From Rhizobium rosettiformans W3 (GTDB taxonomy: Bacteria; Pseudomonadota; Alphaproteobacteria; Rhizobiales; Rhizobiaceae): a stretch of DNA of 64,000 nt. Shown here one piece after another: positions 42,358 to 50,744 of the stretch. Positions within the stretch are counted from its first letter, which is position 1. Each line of letters begins with the position of its first letter. The notes under the pieces are model-generated. The model saw only the letters and a program-made list of their open reading frames with translations, was not told where the DNA came from and searched no databases. The position numbers and the translations under genes are program-made. The stretch is taken from assembly GCF_004912135.1 (NCBI RefSeq), contig NZ_STGU01000011.1:1-64000 (forward strand), read 5' to 3'.

Positions 42358-44637
42358 ATGGCAAAGGGTGATGCAACGGTGAGCTATGACGGGCCGGCCG
42401 GTGGGTGGGGATCGCTTCGCGGCATCGCCCGCATTGCGGGCAAGGAGGGCGTGAGCCCCGGTGCACTCGCGACGCTTCTCGAGCAGAACAAGCCGGGCGG
42501 CTTTGCCTGCGTCTCCTGCGCCTGGACCAAGCCTGTCGATCACCATCCCGTCGAGTTCTGCGAGAACGGTGCCAAGGCGACGCTCTGGGAGCTGACGAGC
42601 CGGGAGGCCACGCCGGATGTCTTTGCCCGTCATACGGTAACCGAACTCAAGACCTTCAGCGACTACGATCTCGAGCAGCTCGGGCGGCTCACGCATCCGA
42701 TGCGCTATGACCGGGCGAGCGATCACTACGTGCCTTGCTCCTGGGACGAAGCCTTTGCCGAGATCGGGCGCGAGCTGAAAGGCATGGATCCGAAGAAGAC
42801 CGTCTTCTACACCTCCGGCCGCGCGAGCCTCGAAACATCCTATTGCTGGGCACTTTTTGCCCGTGCCTATGGCCACAACAATCTGCCCGACAGCTCCAAT
42901 ATGTGTCACGAGACGACGTCGGTGACGCTGAAGAAGGTCATCGGCTCTCCGGTCGGCACGGTCGTGCTGGACGATTTCAAGCATTGCGACGCGATCTTCT
43001 TCTTCGGCCAGAACACCGGCTCGAACAGCCCGCGCTTCCTGCATGTCCTGCAGGCGGCCGTCAGGCGCGGCTGTCGGATCGTCACCTTCAACCCCGTGCG
43101 CGAGCGGGGGCTGGAGAGCATGATCAACCCGCAGGAGCCGACGGCCATGGTGACCGGCCACGAGACCGCGCTGTCCTGCCAGTATCATCAGGTCAAACCG
43201 GGCGGGGACATCGCCGTGCTTCTCGGGCTCTGCAAACATGTGCTGGCCGCTGATGATGCGGCGCGGGCCGATGGCCGCCATGTCATCGACCGGGCCTTCA
43301 TCGCCGAGCACACCGTCGGTTTCGAGGAGTTCGAAGCGCGGGTGCGTGCGGTCGAGTGGGCGGAAATCGAAAGGGTTTCCGGCCTCACCCGCGGCGCCAT
43401 CGAAGCAGCAGGTGCCGTCTATGTCGAGGCGGACAAGACCATAGGCATCTACGGCATGGGGCTTACCCAGCATGTGCACGGCTTCGAGAACATCTCCACC
43501 TATGTGAACCTGCTCTTGATGAAGGGCAATATCGGCCGCCAGGGGGCCGGCATTTCGCCGGTGCGTGGTCACTCGAATGTCCAGGGCCAGCGGACCGTCG
43601 GCATTGCCGAGAAGCCGGAGCTCGTGCCGCTCGACCGGCTCGCCGAGATGTTCGACTTCACCCCACCGCGCGAGAAGGGCCTGAACACGGTCGAGGCCTG
43701 CGAGGGGATCCTGAAGGGCGAGATCGACGCCTTCATCGGGCTCGGCGGCAATTTTCTGCGCGCCGTGCCGGAGCAGAAGGCGATGGAAGAGGCTTGGCCG
43801 GGCATGCGGATGACGGTGCAGATTGCGACCAAGCTCAATCGCGGCCACCTTTTCAACGGCGAGGTTGCCTATCTCCTGCCCTGCCTCGGGCGCAGCGAGA
43901 TGGACCATCTGACGGGCAAGCCGCAGGTGGTGACGATGGAAGACAGCCTGAGCTGCGTGCATGGTTCGGTCGGCAAGCGCACGCCGGCCAGCGAGCACCT
44001 GAAGTCTGAGATCGAAATCGTGAGCCGGATCGCCGAGGCGGTCCTGCCGCAAAACCCGAAAATGCCCTGGGGACAGTGGGCGCGCGATACCGCGATGGTG
44101 CGCGATCTGATCGAGAAGACCTATCCCGAGCAGTTTCGCGACTTCAACGCACGCATCTTCACCCCCGGCGGCTTCTATCGCGGCAATTCGGCGCGTGAGC
44201 GGCATTGGAAGACGGAGAGCGGCAAGGCCGAGTTCGTGACGCCGGATGCTTTGTCGGCAACGGGCTATGAGGATGCGCCAGGCCGGATGAGCCTGATCAC
44301 CATGCGCAGCAACGACCAGTTCAACACCACCGTCTACGGCTATAGCGACCGCCTGCGCGGCATCGAGGGCAAGCGCGACGTGCTCTTGATCAGCCCGCGC
44401 GAGATCGAACGCCATGGCCTGACGGTCGGCGAGCGGGTCGCACTTGTCTCGGATGCGGGTGACGGCATCGACCGTCGGGTCGGCGGGCTGGAGGTCATGC
44501 CGTTCGATCTGCCGGATGGCTGCGTCGGTGGCTACTATCCCGAGCTTAATCCGCTCGTGCCGCTGTCGCATCATGATCGGGCCTCGAAAACCCCGGCCTA
44601 CAAGTCGGTTCCGGTGCGCATCGAACGGGGCGGCTAA
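42358..44637 (+). CDS. FdhF/YdeP-family molybdopterin oxidoreductase
   Basis: 759 aa. A cytoplasmic member of the DMSO reductase superfamily with an N-terminal cysteine set C51-x2-C54 and C68 (FACVSCAWTKPVDHHPVEF). The spacing suggests one [4Fe-4S] cluster, but a fourth ligand is not obvious. SSNMCHETTSV and NTGSNSPRFLH are molybdopterin-binding motifs. The family is linked to acid stress and formate-like substrates; no formate dehydrogenase activity can be claimed. It stands upstream of the oxidase cluster; GGGAGCGG is the ribosome site. Confidence 0.87.
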   Translation: MAKGDATVSYDGPAGGWGSLRGIARIAGKEGVSPGALATLLEQNKPGGFACVSCAWTKPVDHHPVEFCENGAKATLWELTSREATPDVFARHTVTELKTFSDYDLEQLGRLTHPMRYDRASDHYVPCSWDEAFAEIGRELKGMDPKKTVFYTSGRASLETSYCWALFARAYGHNNLPDSSNMCHETTSVTLKKVIGSPVGTVVLDDFKHCDAIFFFGQNTGSNSPRFLHVLQAAVRRGCRIVTFNPVRERGLESMINPQEPTAMVTGHETALSCQYHQVKPGGDIAVLLGLCKHVLAADDAARADGRHVIDRAFIAEHTVGFEEFEARVRAVEWAEIERVSGLTRGAIEAAGAVYVEADKTIGIYGMGLTQHVHGFENISTYVNLLLMKGNIGRQGAGISPVRGHSNVQGQRTVGIAEKPELVPLDRLAEMFDFTPPREKGLNTVEACEGILKGEIDAFIGLGGNFLRAVPEQKAMEEAWPGMRMTVQIATKLNRGHLFNGEVAYLLPCLGRSEMDHLTGKPQVVTMEDSLSCVHGSVGKRTPASEHLKSEIEIVSRIAEAVLPQNPKMPWGQWARDTAMVRDLIEKTYPEQFRDFNARIFTPGGFYRGNSARERHWKTESGKAEFVTPDALSATGYEDAPGRMSLITMRSNDQFNTTVYGYSDRLRGIEGKRDVLLISPREIERHGLTVGERVALVSDAGDGIDRRVGGLEVMPFDLPDGCVGGYYPELNPLVPLSHHDRASKTPAYKSVPVRIERGG

Positions 44638-44640
44638 ACC

Positions 44641-44685
44641 GTTCCCGAACTTTCGGGAACAATGGAACAATCGGCATGGAACAAT
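44641..44685. promoter_or_regulatory. inverted repeat and triple direct repeat upstream of ctaG
   Basis: GTTCCCGAA (44641-44649) and TTCGGGAAC (44652-44660) form a perfect 9-bp inverted repeat with a two-base centre, better for a dimeric protein than for a terminator. GGAACAAT follows at 44656-44663, 44664-44671 and 44678-44685. The sequence at 44662-44675 is repeated as its reverse complement at 46545-46558 near the coxB start. Confidence 0.6.
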
Positions 44686-44779
44686 ATGCCAGCACGGGTG
44701 TTGCCTTCGCAGGGTGGCAGCCGGAAGGCCGGTTTGCCGTGGCAGCCGACATGTTGAACGCCGAACGGGGATAGGCATC

Positions 44780-45523
44780 ATGAACCTCGACATCTACTGC
44801 GGTCCGGCGCCGACACCGGACATGCTGTGGCGTGACTGGAATTTCGATCCGCCGCTCCTGGCGGCGATCGGCGCATTCTTCGTGCTCTTGATCACCACGG
44901 CCGGCACTGGACGGCAGCGGATGGCGGCGGTTGCCGCGCTTGTCGTCTTGCTGGTCGCCTTCGTCTCGCCGCTTTGCGCGCTGGCATCTGCCCTGTTTTC
45001 TGCGCGCGTCCTGCATCACATCCTGCTCGTTACCTTCCTCGCGCCCCTTATCATTCTGTCGATCCCGCCGAAGGCGCGGGAGCGGCAGCCACTCCCCGCG
45101 CAGCTTTCCTTCCTGGTGCACACCATCCTGATGTGGACCTGGCACGCGCCAGGGCCCTATCTCTTCGCCCTGTCGTCACCCTCGGCCTATTGGCTGATGG
45201 AGCTGACGCTGATCGGCTCGGCGGTCTGGCTGTGGTACGATATCCTGTCGCCGCGGCGCACCGTTGGCCCCTCGGTCGCACTGCTGCTCGGCACTACGAT
45301 CCAGATGGGCATGCTCGGCGCGCTCCTCACCTTTTCGCGGGAGCCACTGTTTGCGGCGCATCTCGACACGACGCATCCCTTCGGCCTGTCGCCGCTGGCG
45401 GACCAGCAGCTTTCGGGGCTTCTGATGTGGGTGCCGGCGGCCCTGCCCTATCTCTTCGCGGCTCTCCTGAAGCTGCGCAGCCTGTTTGCCGGGCGCAGCT
45501 TCGACAGCGAGGCGCCGCGCTGA
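44780..45523 (+). CDS. ctaG: cytochrome c oxidase assembly protein CtaG, caa3-type
   Basis: 247 aa, about seven membrane helices (AIGAFFVLLITTAG, MAAVAALVVLLVAFVSPLCA, LLVTFLAPLIILS and others), with conserved MWTWHAPGPY. Caa3_CtaG proteins are needed for assembly of a heme-copper oxidase, here encoded downstream. The ATG at 44780 is a much better start than codons upstream, which run into the molybdoenzyme gene in another frame. Its stop overlaps the next ATG (TGATG). Confidence 0.88.
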   Translation: MNLDIYCGPAPTPDMLWRDWNFDPPLLAAIGAFFVLLITTAGTGRQRMAAVAALVVLLVAFVSPLCALASALFSARVLHHILLVTFLAPLIILSIPPKARERQPLPAQLSFLVHTILMWTWHAPGPYLFALSSPSAYWLMELTLIGSAVWLWYDILSPRRTVGPSVALLLGTTIQMGMLGALLTFSREPLFAAHLDTTHPFGLSPLADQQLSGLLMWVPAALPYLFAALLKLRSLFAGRSFDSEAPR

Positions 45524-46023
45524 TGATCGCCTTGCTCAAGTTCGTGCATATCGCCGCCATCGCCATCTGGACCGCCGGTCTGATCAGCCTGCCGAGCCTT
45601 TATGTCCAGCGGGCCTTCGTTCAGAGCGATGACGCCCTCTACCGCATGCAGCGGATGACGCGGTTTGCCTTCGTGGTCTTGATCTCGCCGGCCGCCTTCA
45701 TCGCGGTCGCGAGCGGCATTGCTCTCAGTTTTGCGCGGGAAGTCTTTGCGCCCTGGTTCTCCTGGAAGCTCGCCTTTGTCGGGCTGCTTGCGATCTTCCA
45801 CGTCTTTTCGGGCCTGGTGGTCATTCGCCTGTTCAAGGAGGGAGAGGTCTATCCCGCATGGCGCTTCGTGGTGGCGACCGCCAGCTGCTGCGCCGTGGTG
45901 CTGGCGATCCTCGTTCTGGTGCTGGCCAAGGAGGCGCCGCAGATCGCGCTACCGGCCGTGATGTCGGAGCCGGGCGGCCTTGGGCGCCTGCTTGAACCCC
46001 TCAATCCTTGGGCGACACCATGA
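45523..46023 (+). CDS. CopD-like membrane protein
   Basis: 166 aa, four predicted helices (VHIAAIAIWTAGLISLPSLY, FVVLISPAAFIAVASG, LAFVGLLAIFHVF, CAVVLAILVLVLA). It resembles CopD/HemJ-type copper or heme handling proteins, with conserved His in the first and third helices. TGATG overlap to ctaG suggests a role in oxidase assembly. It overlaps the convergent DUF2231 gene by 23 bases. Confidence 0.72.
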   Translation: MIALLKFVHIAAIAIWTAGLISLPSLYVQRAFVQSDDALYRMQRMTRFAFVVLISPAAFIAVASGIALSFAREVFAPWFSWKLAFVGLLAIFHVFSGLVVIRLFKEGEVYPAWRFVVATASCCAVVLAILVLVLAKEAPQIALPAVMSEPGGLGRLLEPLNPWATP

Positions 46024-46507
46024 GGCCGATACCGTGATCGAAGATCAGCTTGCCACCGTGCCAGCCCGCAACACCCGTCAAGACGGCCGCCAGAACCGAA
46101 AGCAGCATGCCATGGGGCAAGACGACATCCGGATCGATCAATCGCAGGCCCCAGTTGGCGCCAGCAACGGAGATCAGGGTGATGGCAGCGATTGCATGGG
46201 CCCAGCTCGCCGCGCGGGCACGGATACCGGCCACGAGCAGCAGTTCGGCCGTACCGACGATGCCGGCCGCAACGCCTGCGAGGAAGGCCGTGCCCGAGGT
46301 CCACACCCCGACGCGCAGCCAGAACGGGTCGGCGCTGAACCAATAGAAGATGTCGACCGCCAGCGTGCCGAAAACCAGCGCGATCGGGAAATGCACGCTC
46401 ATGGCATGCAGCGGATGGCCGGCGACCGCAATCGCGGAGGTCTTGTCCTTTTCTTCCAGCTGCTCGATGACGGGGTTAACAGTGTCGGTCTCAGATGTTT
46501 CGGCCAT
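46001..46507 (-). CDS. DUF2231 membrane protein
   Basis: 168 aa, four helices. VAGHPLHAMSVHFPIALVFG is the DUF2231 signature with its conserved histidines (possible heme ligands). The ATG at 46507 has GGAG upstream. It faces against the oxidase cluster genes, and its 3' end overlaps the CopD-like gene. Function not established. Confidence 0.82.
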   Translation of the reverse strand: MAETSETDTVNPVIEQLEEKDKTSAIAVAGHPLHAMSVHFPIALVFGTLAVDIFYWFSADPFWLRVGVWTSGTAFLAGVAAGIVGTAELLLVAGIRARAASWAHAIAAITLISVAGANWGLRLIDPDVVLPHGMLLSVLAAVLTGVAGWHGGKLIFDHGIGLMVSPKD

Positions 46508-46549
46508 GGGGGTTCTCCGTTTGCGGGGGAAAGGCCCGGCATCGGCCGA

Positions 46550-47248
46550 TTGTTCCATCGCCTTGCCGCGGTCTCCTTCGGTGCGCTGCTGCTGACGTCC
46601 TGCAGCGGTGATCTTTCGACGCTGGAGCCGGGCGGTCCCTATGCCGTTGCGATCGCCGATCTCTGGTGGATCATGCTCATCGGCTCCGGCCTCATCCTCG
46701 GCCTGGTGCTGGTGCTGCTGGCTCTGGTCTTCTTCAAACCCGGTTTCGGCCGACGCCTCTCGCCCAAGGGCTGGATGATTGCCGGCGGTCTCTTCCTGCC
46801 CATCCCGGTCCTGGTCGCGCTGATGACCTATGGCATGGCACAGGGCGAATATCTCATCGGGGCCTGGCAACGCGAACCCGTCATGGCGCGGGTCGAGGCG
46901 CGCAGCTCGATGTGGCGCTGGGACTTCCGCTATCCGGATCTGCCGGGCAATCTCACCACCGACGGAACGCTGCATATCCCGGCGGGCGGCGTGGTCGAGG
47001 TGCGGGTCACCAGCGACGACGTGGTGCACAGCTTCTGGATCCCGCGACTGGCCGGCAAGATCGATGCGGTGCCCGGCCATGAAACGGTGGTGCGGATCAA
47101 GGCCGATGTGCCGGGCCGCTATGGCGGCATCTGCGCCGAATATTGCGGTATCGGCCATGCCGGCATGCGCTTCATCGTCGAGGCGCATGCGCCCGAAACC
47201 TATCGCCAGAGACTGAATGCACTGTCCGCAGGAGCGCCCGCCCCATGA
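46550..47248 (+). CDS. coxB: cytochrome c oxidase subunit II (CuA)
   Basis: About 232 aa as a lipoprotein: RLAAVSFGALLLTSC is a lipobox with Cys, followed by two TM helices and a cupredoxin domain. CuA ligands are in CAEYCGIGHAGM plus the His of VVHSFW. No heme c motif (CxxCH) is present. The start is uncertain: a TTG at 46550 is used here because no ATG precedes the signal in frame, and no good ribosome site is seen. ATGA overlap to subunit I. Confidence 0.85.
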   Translation: MFHRLAAVSFGALLLTSCSGDLSTLEPGGPYAVAIADLWWIMLIGSGLILGLVLVLLALVFFKPGFGRRLSPKGWMIAGGLFLPIPVLVALMTYGMAQGEYLIGAWQREPVMARVEARSSMWRWDFRYPDLPGNLTTDGTLHIPAGGVVEVRVTSDDVVHSFWIPRLAGKIDAVPGHETVVRIKADVPGRYGGICAEYCGIGHAGMRFIVEAHAPETYRQRLNALSAGAPAP

Positions 47249-49770
47249 CCGATGCCAGACCCGAAACCGGGTACACGACACCAAAGACGGCGGTGCGGCT
47301 GCATCATGAGCTCGAGGCGGTCTGGGGATCGGGCCGCGGGCTGGAACGACTGTCGGCGGTGAACCACACCGTGGTCGGCAAGCGGTTCATGGTGACGGCG
47401 CTCGTCTTCTTCGCGATCGGCGGCGTGCTTGCCATGCTGATCCGGGCGCAGCTCGCCTCGACCAACAGCGCCTTCCTGGATGCCGCCCAATATGCCCAGG
47501 TCTTCACGATGCATGGCGTCATCATGATGTTCCTGTTTGCCATTCCCTTTTTCGAGGGGCTGGCGATCTATCTCCTGCCGAAGATGCTGGGTGCCCGTGA
47601 CCTCGCCTTCCCCCGCATGTCGGCCTATGGCTACTGGTGCTACCTCTTCGGCGGCTCCTTCCTTGTCCTCGCGCTGGTCTTCGGCATCGCGCCCGATGGC
47701 GGCTGGTTCATGTATACGCCGCTTTCGTCACGCCCCTATTCGCCCGGCATCAACGCCGATGTCTGGCTGCTCGGGATCACCTTCGTGGAAATCTCGGCGC
47801 TCTCGGCAGCGATCGAGATCATGGTCACCATCCTCAAGCTCCGGTCACCGGGCATGTCGCTCACCCGCATGCCGATCTTCGCCTGGTATATGCTGGTAGT
47901 CGCGGCGATGATGCTGATCGGCTTTCCGCCGCTGATCCTGGGTTCGATCCTGCTCGAAGTGGAACGGGCCTTCGACCTGCCCTTCTTCGATCCGACGCGC
48001 GGCGGCGATCCGCTGCTCTGGCAGCATCTCTTCTGGCTGTTCGGCCATCCGGAAGTCTACATCATCTTCCTGCCCGCCGCGGGTGCGCTCTCGACGATCA
48101 TTCCCGTCCTCTGCCGCACACGGCTCGAGGGTTACGGCCTGATCGTGGCGGCGATCGTTGCCATGGCGTTCTTGTCCTTCGGGCTCTGGGTCCACCACAT
48201 GTATACGGTGGGCATACCGCATGTGGCGCTCTCCTTCTTCTCGGCCGCGAGCGCGCTGGTTGCGATCCCGACGGGCATCCAGATCTTTGCCTGGCTTGCG
48301 ACCATGGCGCATGGAAAGCCGCGCCATTCGATCCCGATGCTGCATGTATTCGGCTTCTTCTTCGTCTTCGTGGCGGGTGGCCTGACCGGCGTGATGCTGG
48401 CCATGGTGCCCTTCGACTGGCAGGCGCATGACACGCATTTCGTCGTGGCGCATCTGCATTACGTGCTGGTCGGCGGCTTCGTGTTCCCGATGATGGCGGC
48501 GGCCTATTACTGGCTGCCGCACATCACGGGGCGACAGCCTGTACAGCATCTGTCGAAGCCGGCCTTCTGGCTGGTCTTCATCGGCTTCAACGTCACCTTC
48601 TTCATCATGCACCTGACCGGACTGCGCGGCATGCCGAGACGCGTCTTCGAGTATCCGCAGGAGGCCGGTTGGGAGGTGTTGAACTTCATCTCCTCGGTCG
48701 GCGGCTTCGTCATGACGATCGGCTTTGCGTTGGTGGCGCTCGATCTCATCATGCTGATCCGTCATGGCAGGCCTTTCCGTCGGGACCCGTGGGAAGCAGG
48801 CACGCTCGAATGGGCGACGCCGACCCCGCCGCCCTCCTACAATTTCGGCTCCCTGCCGCATTTCGACACGCGCGGCGATGCGCTGGAACCGCGCAAGCTC
48901 GGCCCGGAGCTCGCCGCCGGTCGCGGCTATCTCGGCTTCATGCGCAATGGCTGGATGGAGACGCTGAGCGTCGAAATGGTGAGCGGCCGGCTCGATCATG
49001 TCGTGATCCTACCGCGCCCGACCTTCCTGCCGCTCTGGACAGCCATGGCAACCGCCGTTTTCTTCGCGAGCCTTCTCGCCAAGCTCTACTGGCTGACGCC
49101 CGTGGCTTTCGTTGCTGTCGTCATCCTCTTCTTCCTCTGGACCCCATCGACGGGGCTCAAACAGGAGATTGGTCCGCTGGAGATCGGGCGCGGCGAGCGG
49201 GCGCTGCATCACCAGGAGGTGGCACAGCCTCCCTCCTGGTGGGCCGTGGTCTTTGCGCTTGCCGCCAATGCAACGCTCTACACGTCACTGGTCTTCGGCG
49301 CCTTTTTCCTCTGGCTCTCGGCCCCCAACTGGCCGCCGCCGGATCTCGACTTCACTTTCGTACTGCCCTCGCTCGTTGCAGCGGTCGGTTTGACGATGGC
49401 CGCGATTGCCGGACGGATGGCCAACGGCCAGCCCGGGCGTACGGTCAGCGGACTGGTGGTGGCCTTGGTGGCACATCTGGCAAGCGTGGGTGCCGTCGCC
49501 GTGCTCCTGATGTCGATCCCGGCACCGACGGGTCATGCCGCATCCGCCGCCGCCTTCGCCGTGGCCGTCTATGTCGGTTTCCATGCGGCCATCGGTGCGG
49601 TGCTTGCGATTTACGGCCTGTGGCGCTGGAACACCGGGTTCATCGGTCCGTCGCGGGTGCTCGATCTGCGGATTGGCCGTCTCTGGCACGACTACACGGC
49701 GGTAGCCGGCCTGATTGGCCTCGCCTTCCCCTTCGTGCTGCAAAGCCTGACCGGGATCGGGGGGCGCTGA
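47245..49770 (+). CDS. cytochrome c oxidase subunit I fused to subunit III
   Basis: 841 aa. Subunit I (~45-540) has all heme/Cu ligands: H90 (low-spin heme), HPEVY (H268, E270, Y272), H317-H318 (WVHHMYTVG), and H403/H405 (VVAHLHYVL). Residues ~600-841 match a subunit III-like multi-helix domain. The K-channel Lys of TGIKxFxW is Gln346 (IPTGIQIFAW). D119 is kept (ARDLAFPR), but the Asn residues that normally line the D channel are absent. It reduces O2 to water; pumping is questionable. ATGA-coupled to coxB. Confidence 0.9.
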   Translation: MTDARPETGYTTPKTAVRLHHELEAVWGSGRGLERLSAVNHTVVGKRFMVTALVFFAIGGVLAMLIRAQLASTNSAFLDAAQYAQVFTMHGVIMMFLFAIPFFEGLAIYLLPKMLGARDLAFPRMSAYGYWCYLFGGSFLVLALVFGIAPDGGWFMYTPLSSRPYSPGINADVWLLGITFVEISALSAAIEIMVTILKLRSPGMSLTRMPIFAWYMLVVAAMMLIGFPPLILGSILLEVERAFDLPFFDPTRGGDPLLWQHLFWLFGHPEVYIIFLPAAGALSTIIPVLCRTRLEGYGLIVAAIVAMAFLSFGLWVHHMYTVGIPHVALSFFSAASALVAIPTGIQIFAWLATMAHGKPRHSIPMLHVFGFFFVFVAGGLTGVMLAMVPFDWQAHDTHFVVAHLHYVLVGGFVFPMMAAAYYWLPHITGRQPVQHLSKPAFWLVFIGFNVTFFIMHLTGLRGMPRRVFEYPQEAGWEVLNFISSVGGFVMTIGFALVALDLIMLIRHGRPFRRDPWEAGTLEWATPTPPPSYNFGSLPHFDTRGDALEPRKLGPELAAGRGYLGFMRNGWMETLSVEMVSGRLDHVVILPRPTFLPLWTAMATAVFFASLLAKLYWLTPVAFVAVVILFFLWTPSTGLKQEIGPLEIGRGERALHHQEVAQPPSWWAVVFALAANATLYTSLVFGAFFLWLSAPNWPPPDLDFTFVLPSLVAAVGLTMAAIAGRMANGQPGRTVSGLVVALVAHLASVGAVAVLLMSIPAPTGHAASAAAFAVAVYVGFHAAIGAVLAIYGLWRWNTGFIGPSRVLDLRIGRLWHDYTAVAGLIGLAFPFVLQSLTGIGGR

Positions 49771-49771
49771 G

Positions 49772-50107
49772 ATGAAGGTTTCTCCCTTCCTCCTGCTTCT
49801 GACTGGCTTCGTGATCTGGTCCGGCGCCTTCCTAGGCCTCTACGGTGCTCAGGCCACCGGCTGTCACCTGGGCTGGCACCAGATCAACATCGGACCGATC
49901 TCGGCGCTGCGCCTGCTGCTGGCGGTGATGCTGGTGGCAACCGTTTCGCTGATTGCCGGGCTGCATGTCATCGCAGCACGGTCGCTCGGCGAACCGCAGA
50001 GCGAAAACGCCAGACTGCTGATCAAGATCGGCGGCATGCTGCAGGCGGCAGCACTGGTCGCCACCGTCATCACCTATGGTGGCGTGATGTGGCTGACGCT
50101 GTGCTAG
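49772..50107 (+). CDS. small membrane protein at the end of the oxidase cluster
   Basis: 111 aa with three TM helices (FLLLLTGFVIWSGAFLGLYG, LLLAVMLVATVSLIAGLHVI, LQAAALVATVITYGGVMW). It begins one base after the subunit I/III stop. It may be an accessory or subunit IV-like protein; no homology could be assigned. Confidence 0.7.
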   Translation: MKVSPFLLLLTGFVIWSGAFLGLYGAQATGCHLGWHQINIGPISALRLLLAVMLVATVSLIAGLHVIAARSLGEPQSENARLLIKIGGMLQAAALVATVITYGGVMWLTLC

Positions 50108-50116
50108 AGGGGACGG

Positions 50117-50596
50117 TCAGCCCCGCCTTGCCGCGTCGATTTTCGCCACGTCGATCTTGCCCATCTCCATCATCGCCTCGAAAGCGCGCCTGGCTTCGTC
50201 TCCGCCGGCGGCCAAGGCTTCGGTGAGGGTGCGCGGCGTGATCTGCCAGTTGATGCCCCATTTGTCCTTGCACCAGCCGCAGGCGCTCTCCTGGCCGCCA
50301 TTGCCAACCATGGCGTTCCAGTAGCGGTCCGTCTCCTCCTGATCGTCGGTGGCGATCTGGAAGGAGAAGGCTTCGGAATGTTTGAAGGCCGGTCCGCCGT
50401 TCAGTCCCAGGCAGGGGATCCCGCAGACCGTAAAGTCGACGGTCAGCACATCACCCGCCTTGCCCGAGGGATAATCGGAGGGCGCGCGATGGACGGCCTT
50501 CACCTGGCTGTCGGGGAAGATCGAGGCGTAGAAGCCCGCCGCCTCTTCGGCGTCGCGGTCGTACCAGATGCAGATGGTGTTCTTTGCAATCGCCAT
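50117..50596 (-). CDS. VOC-fold protein, PhnB/3-demethylubiquinone-like
   Basis: 159 aa. Starts MAIAKNTICIWYDRDAEEAA, typical of PhnB-type glyoxalase-fold proteins with FYASIFPDSQV, GGPAFKHSEAFSF and CKDKWGINWQI. Metal ligands of the true dioxygenase families are not clear. GGGAGGAGAG precedes the ATG. Role unknown. It is convergent with the oxidase cluster. Confidence 0.85.
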   Translation of the reverse strand: MAIAKNTICIWYDRDAEEAAGFYASIFPDSQVKAVHRAPSDYPSGKAGDVLTVDFTVCGIPCLGLNGGPAFKHSEAFSFQIATDDQEETDRYWNAMVGNGGQESACGWCKDKWGINWQITPRTLTEALAAGGDEARRAFEAMMEMGKIDVAKIDAARRG

Positions 50597-50744
50597 TGTC
50601 TCTCCTCCCAGACGCGTCTGTCGCCGCATTGCACGTCTGCAAGCGGTTGAGGTCAAGACGGAAAGTGAGATGCGAGCAATTTGGCCTTCGGCCGGGGCGC
50701 GGTCAGCTGACAGCCGGGCGGACAGCGCCCGGCAGAAGCGCCGA

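Noticed and set aside
44662..44774. Two 31-32-codon ORFs upstream of ctaG
   Set aside because: They overlap a regulatory-looking repeat region, have no ribosome sites and are not protein-like.
42259..44793. 844-codon minus-strand ORF
   Set aside because: Antisense shadow of the FdhF/YdeP gene; it has no domain motifs.
45980..46549. Upstream extension of the coxB frame to 45980
   Set aside because: It runs antisense to the DUF2231 gene and has no similarity to subunit II before the lipobox signal.
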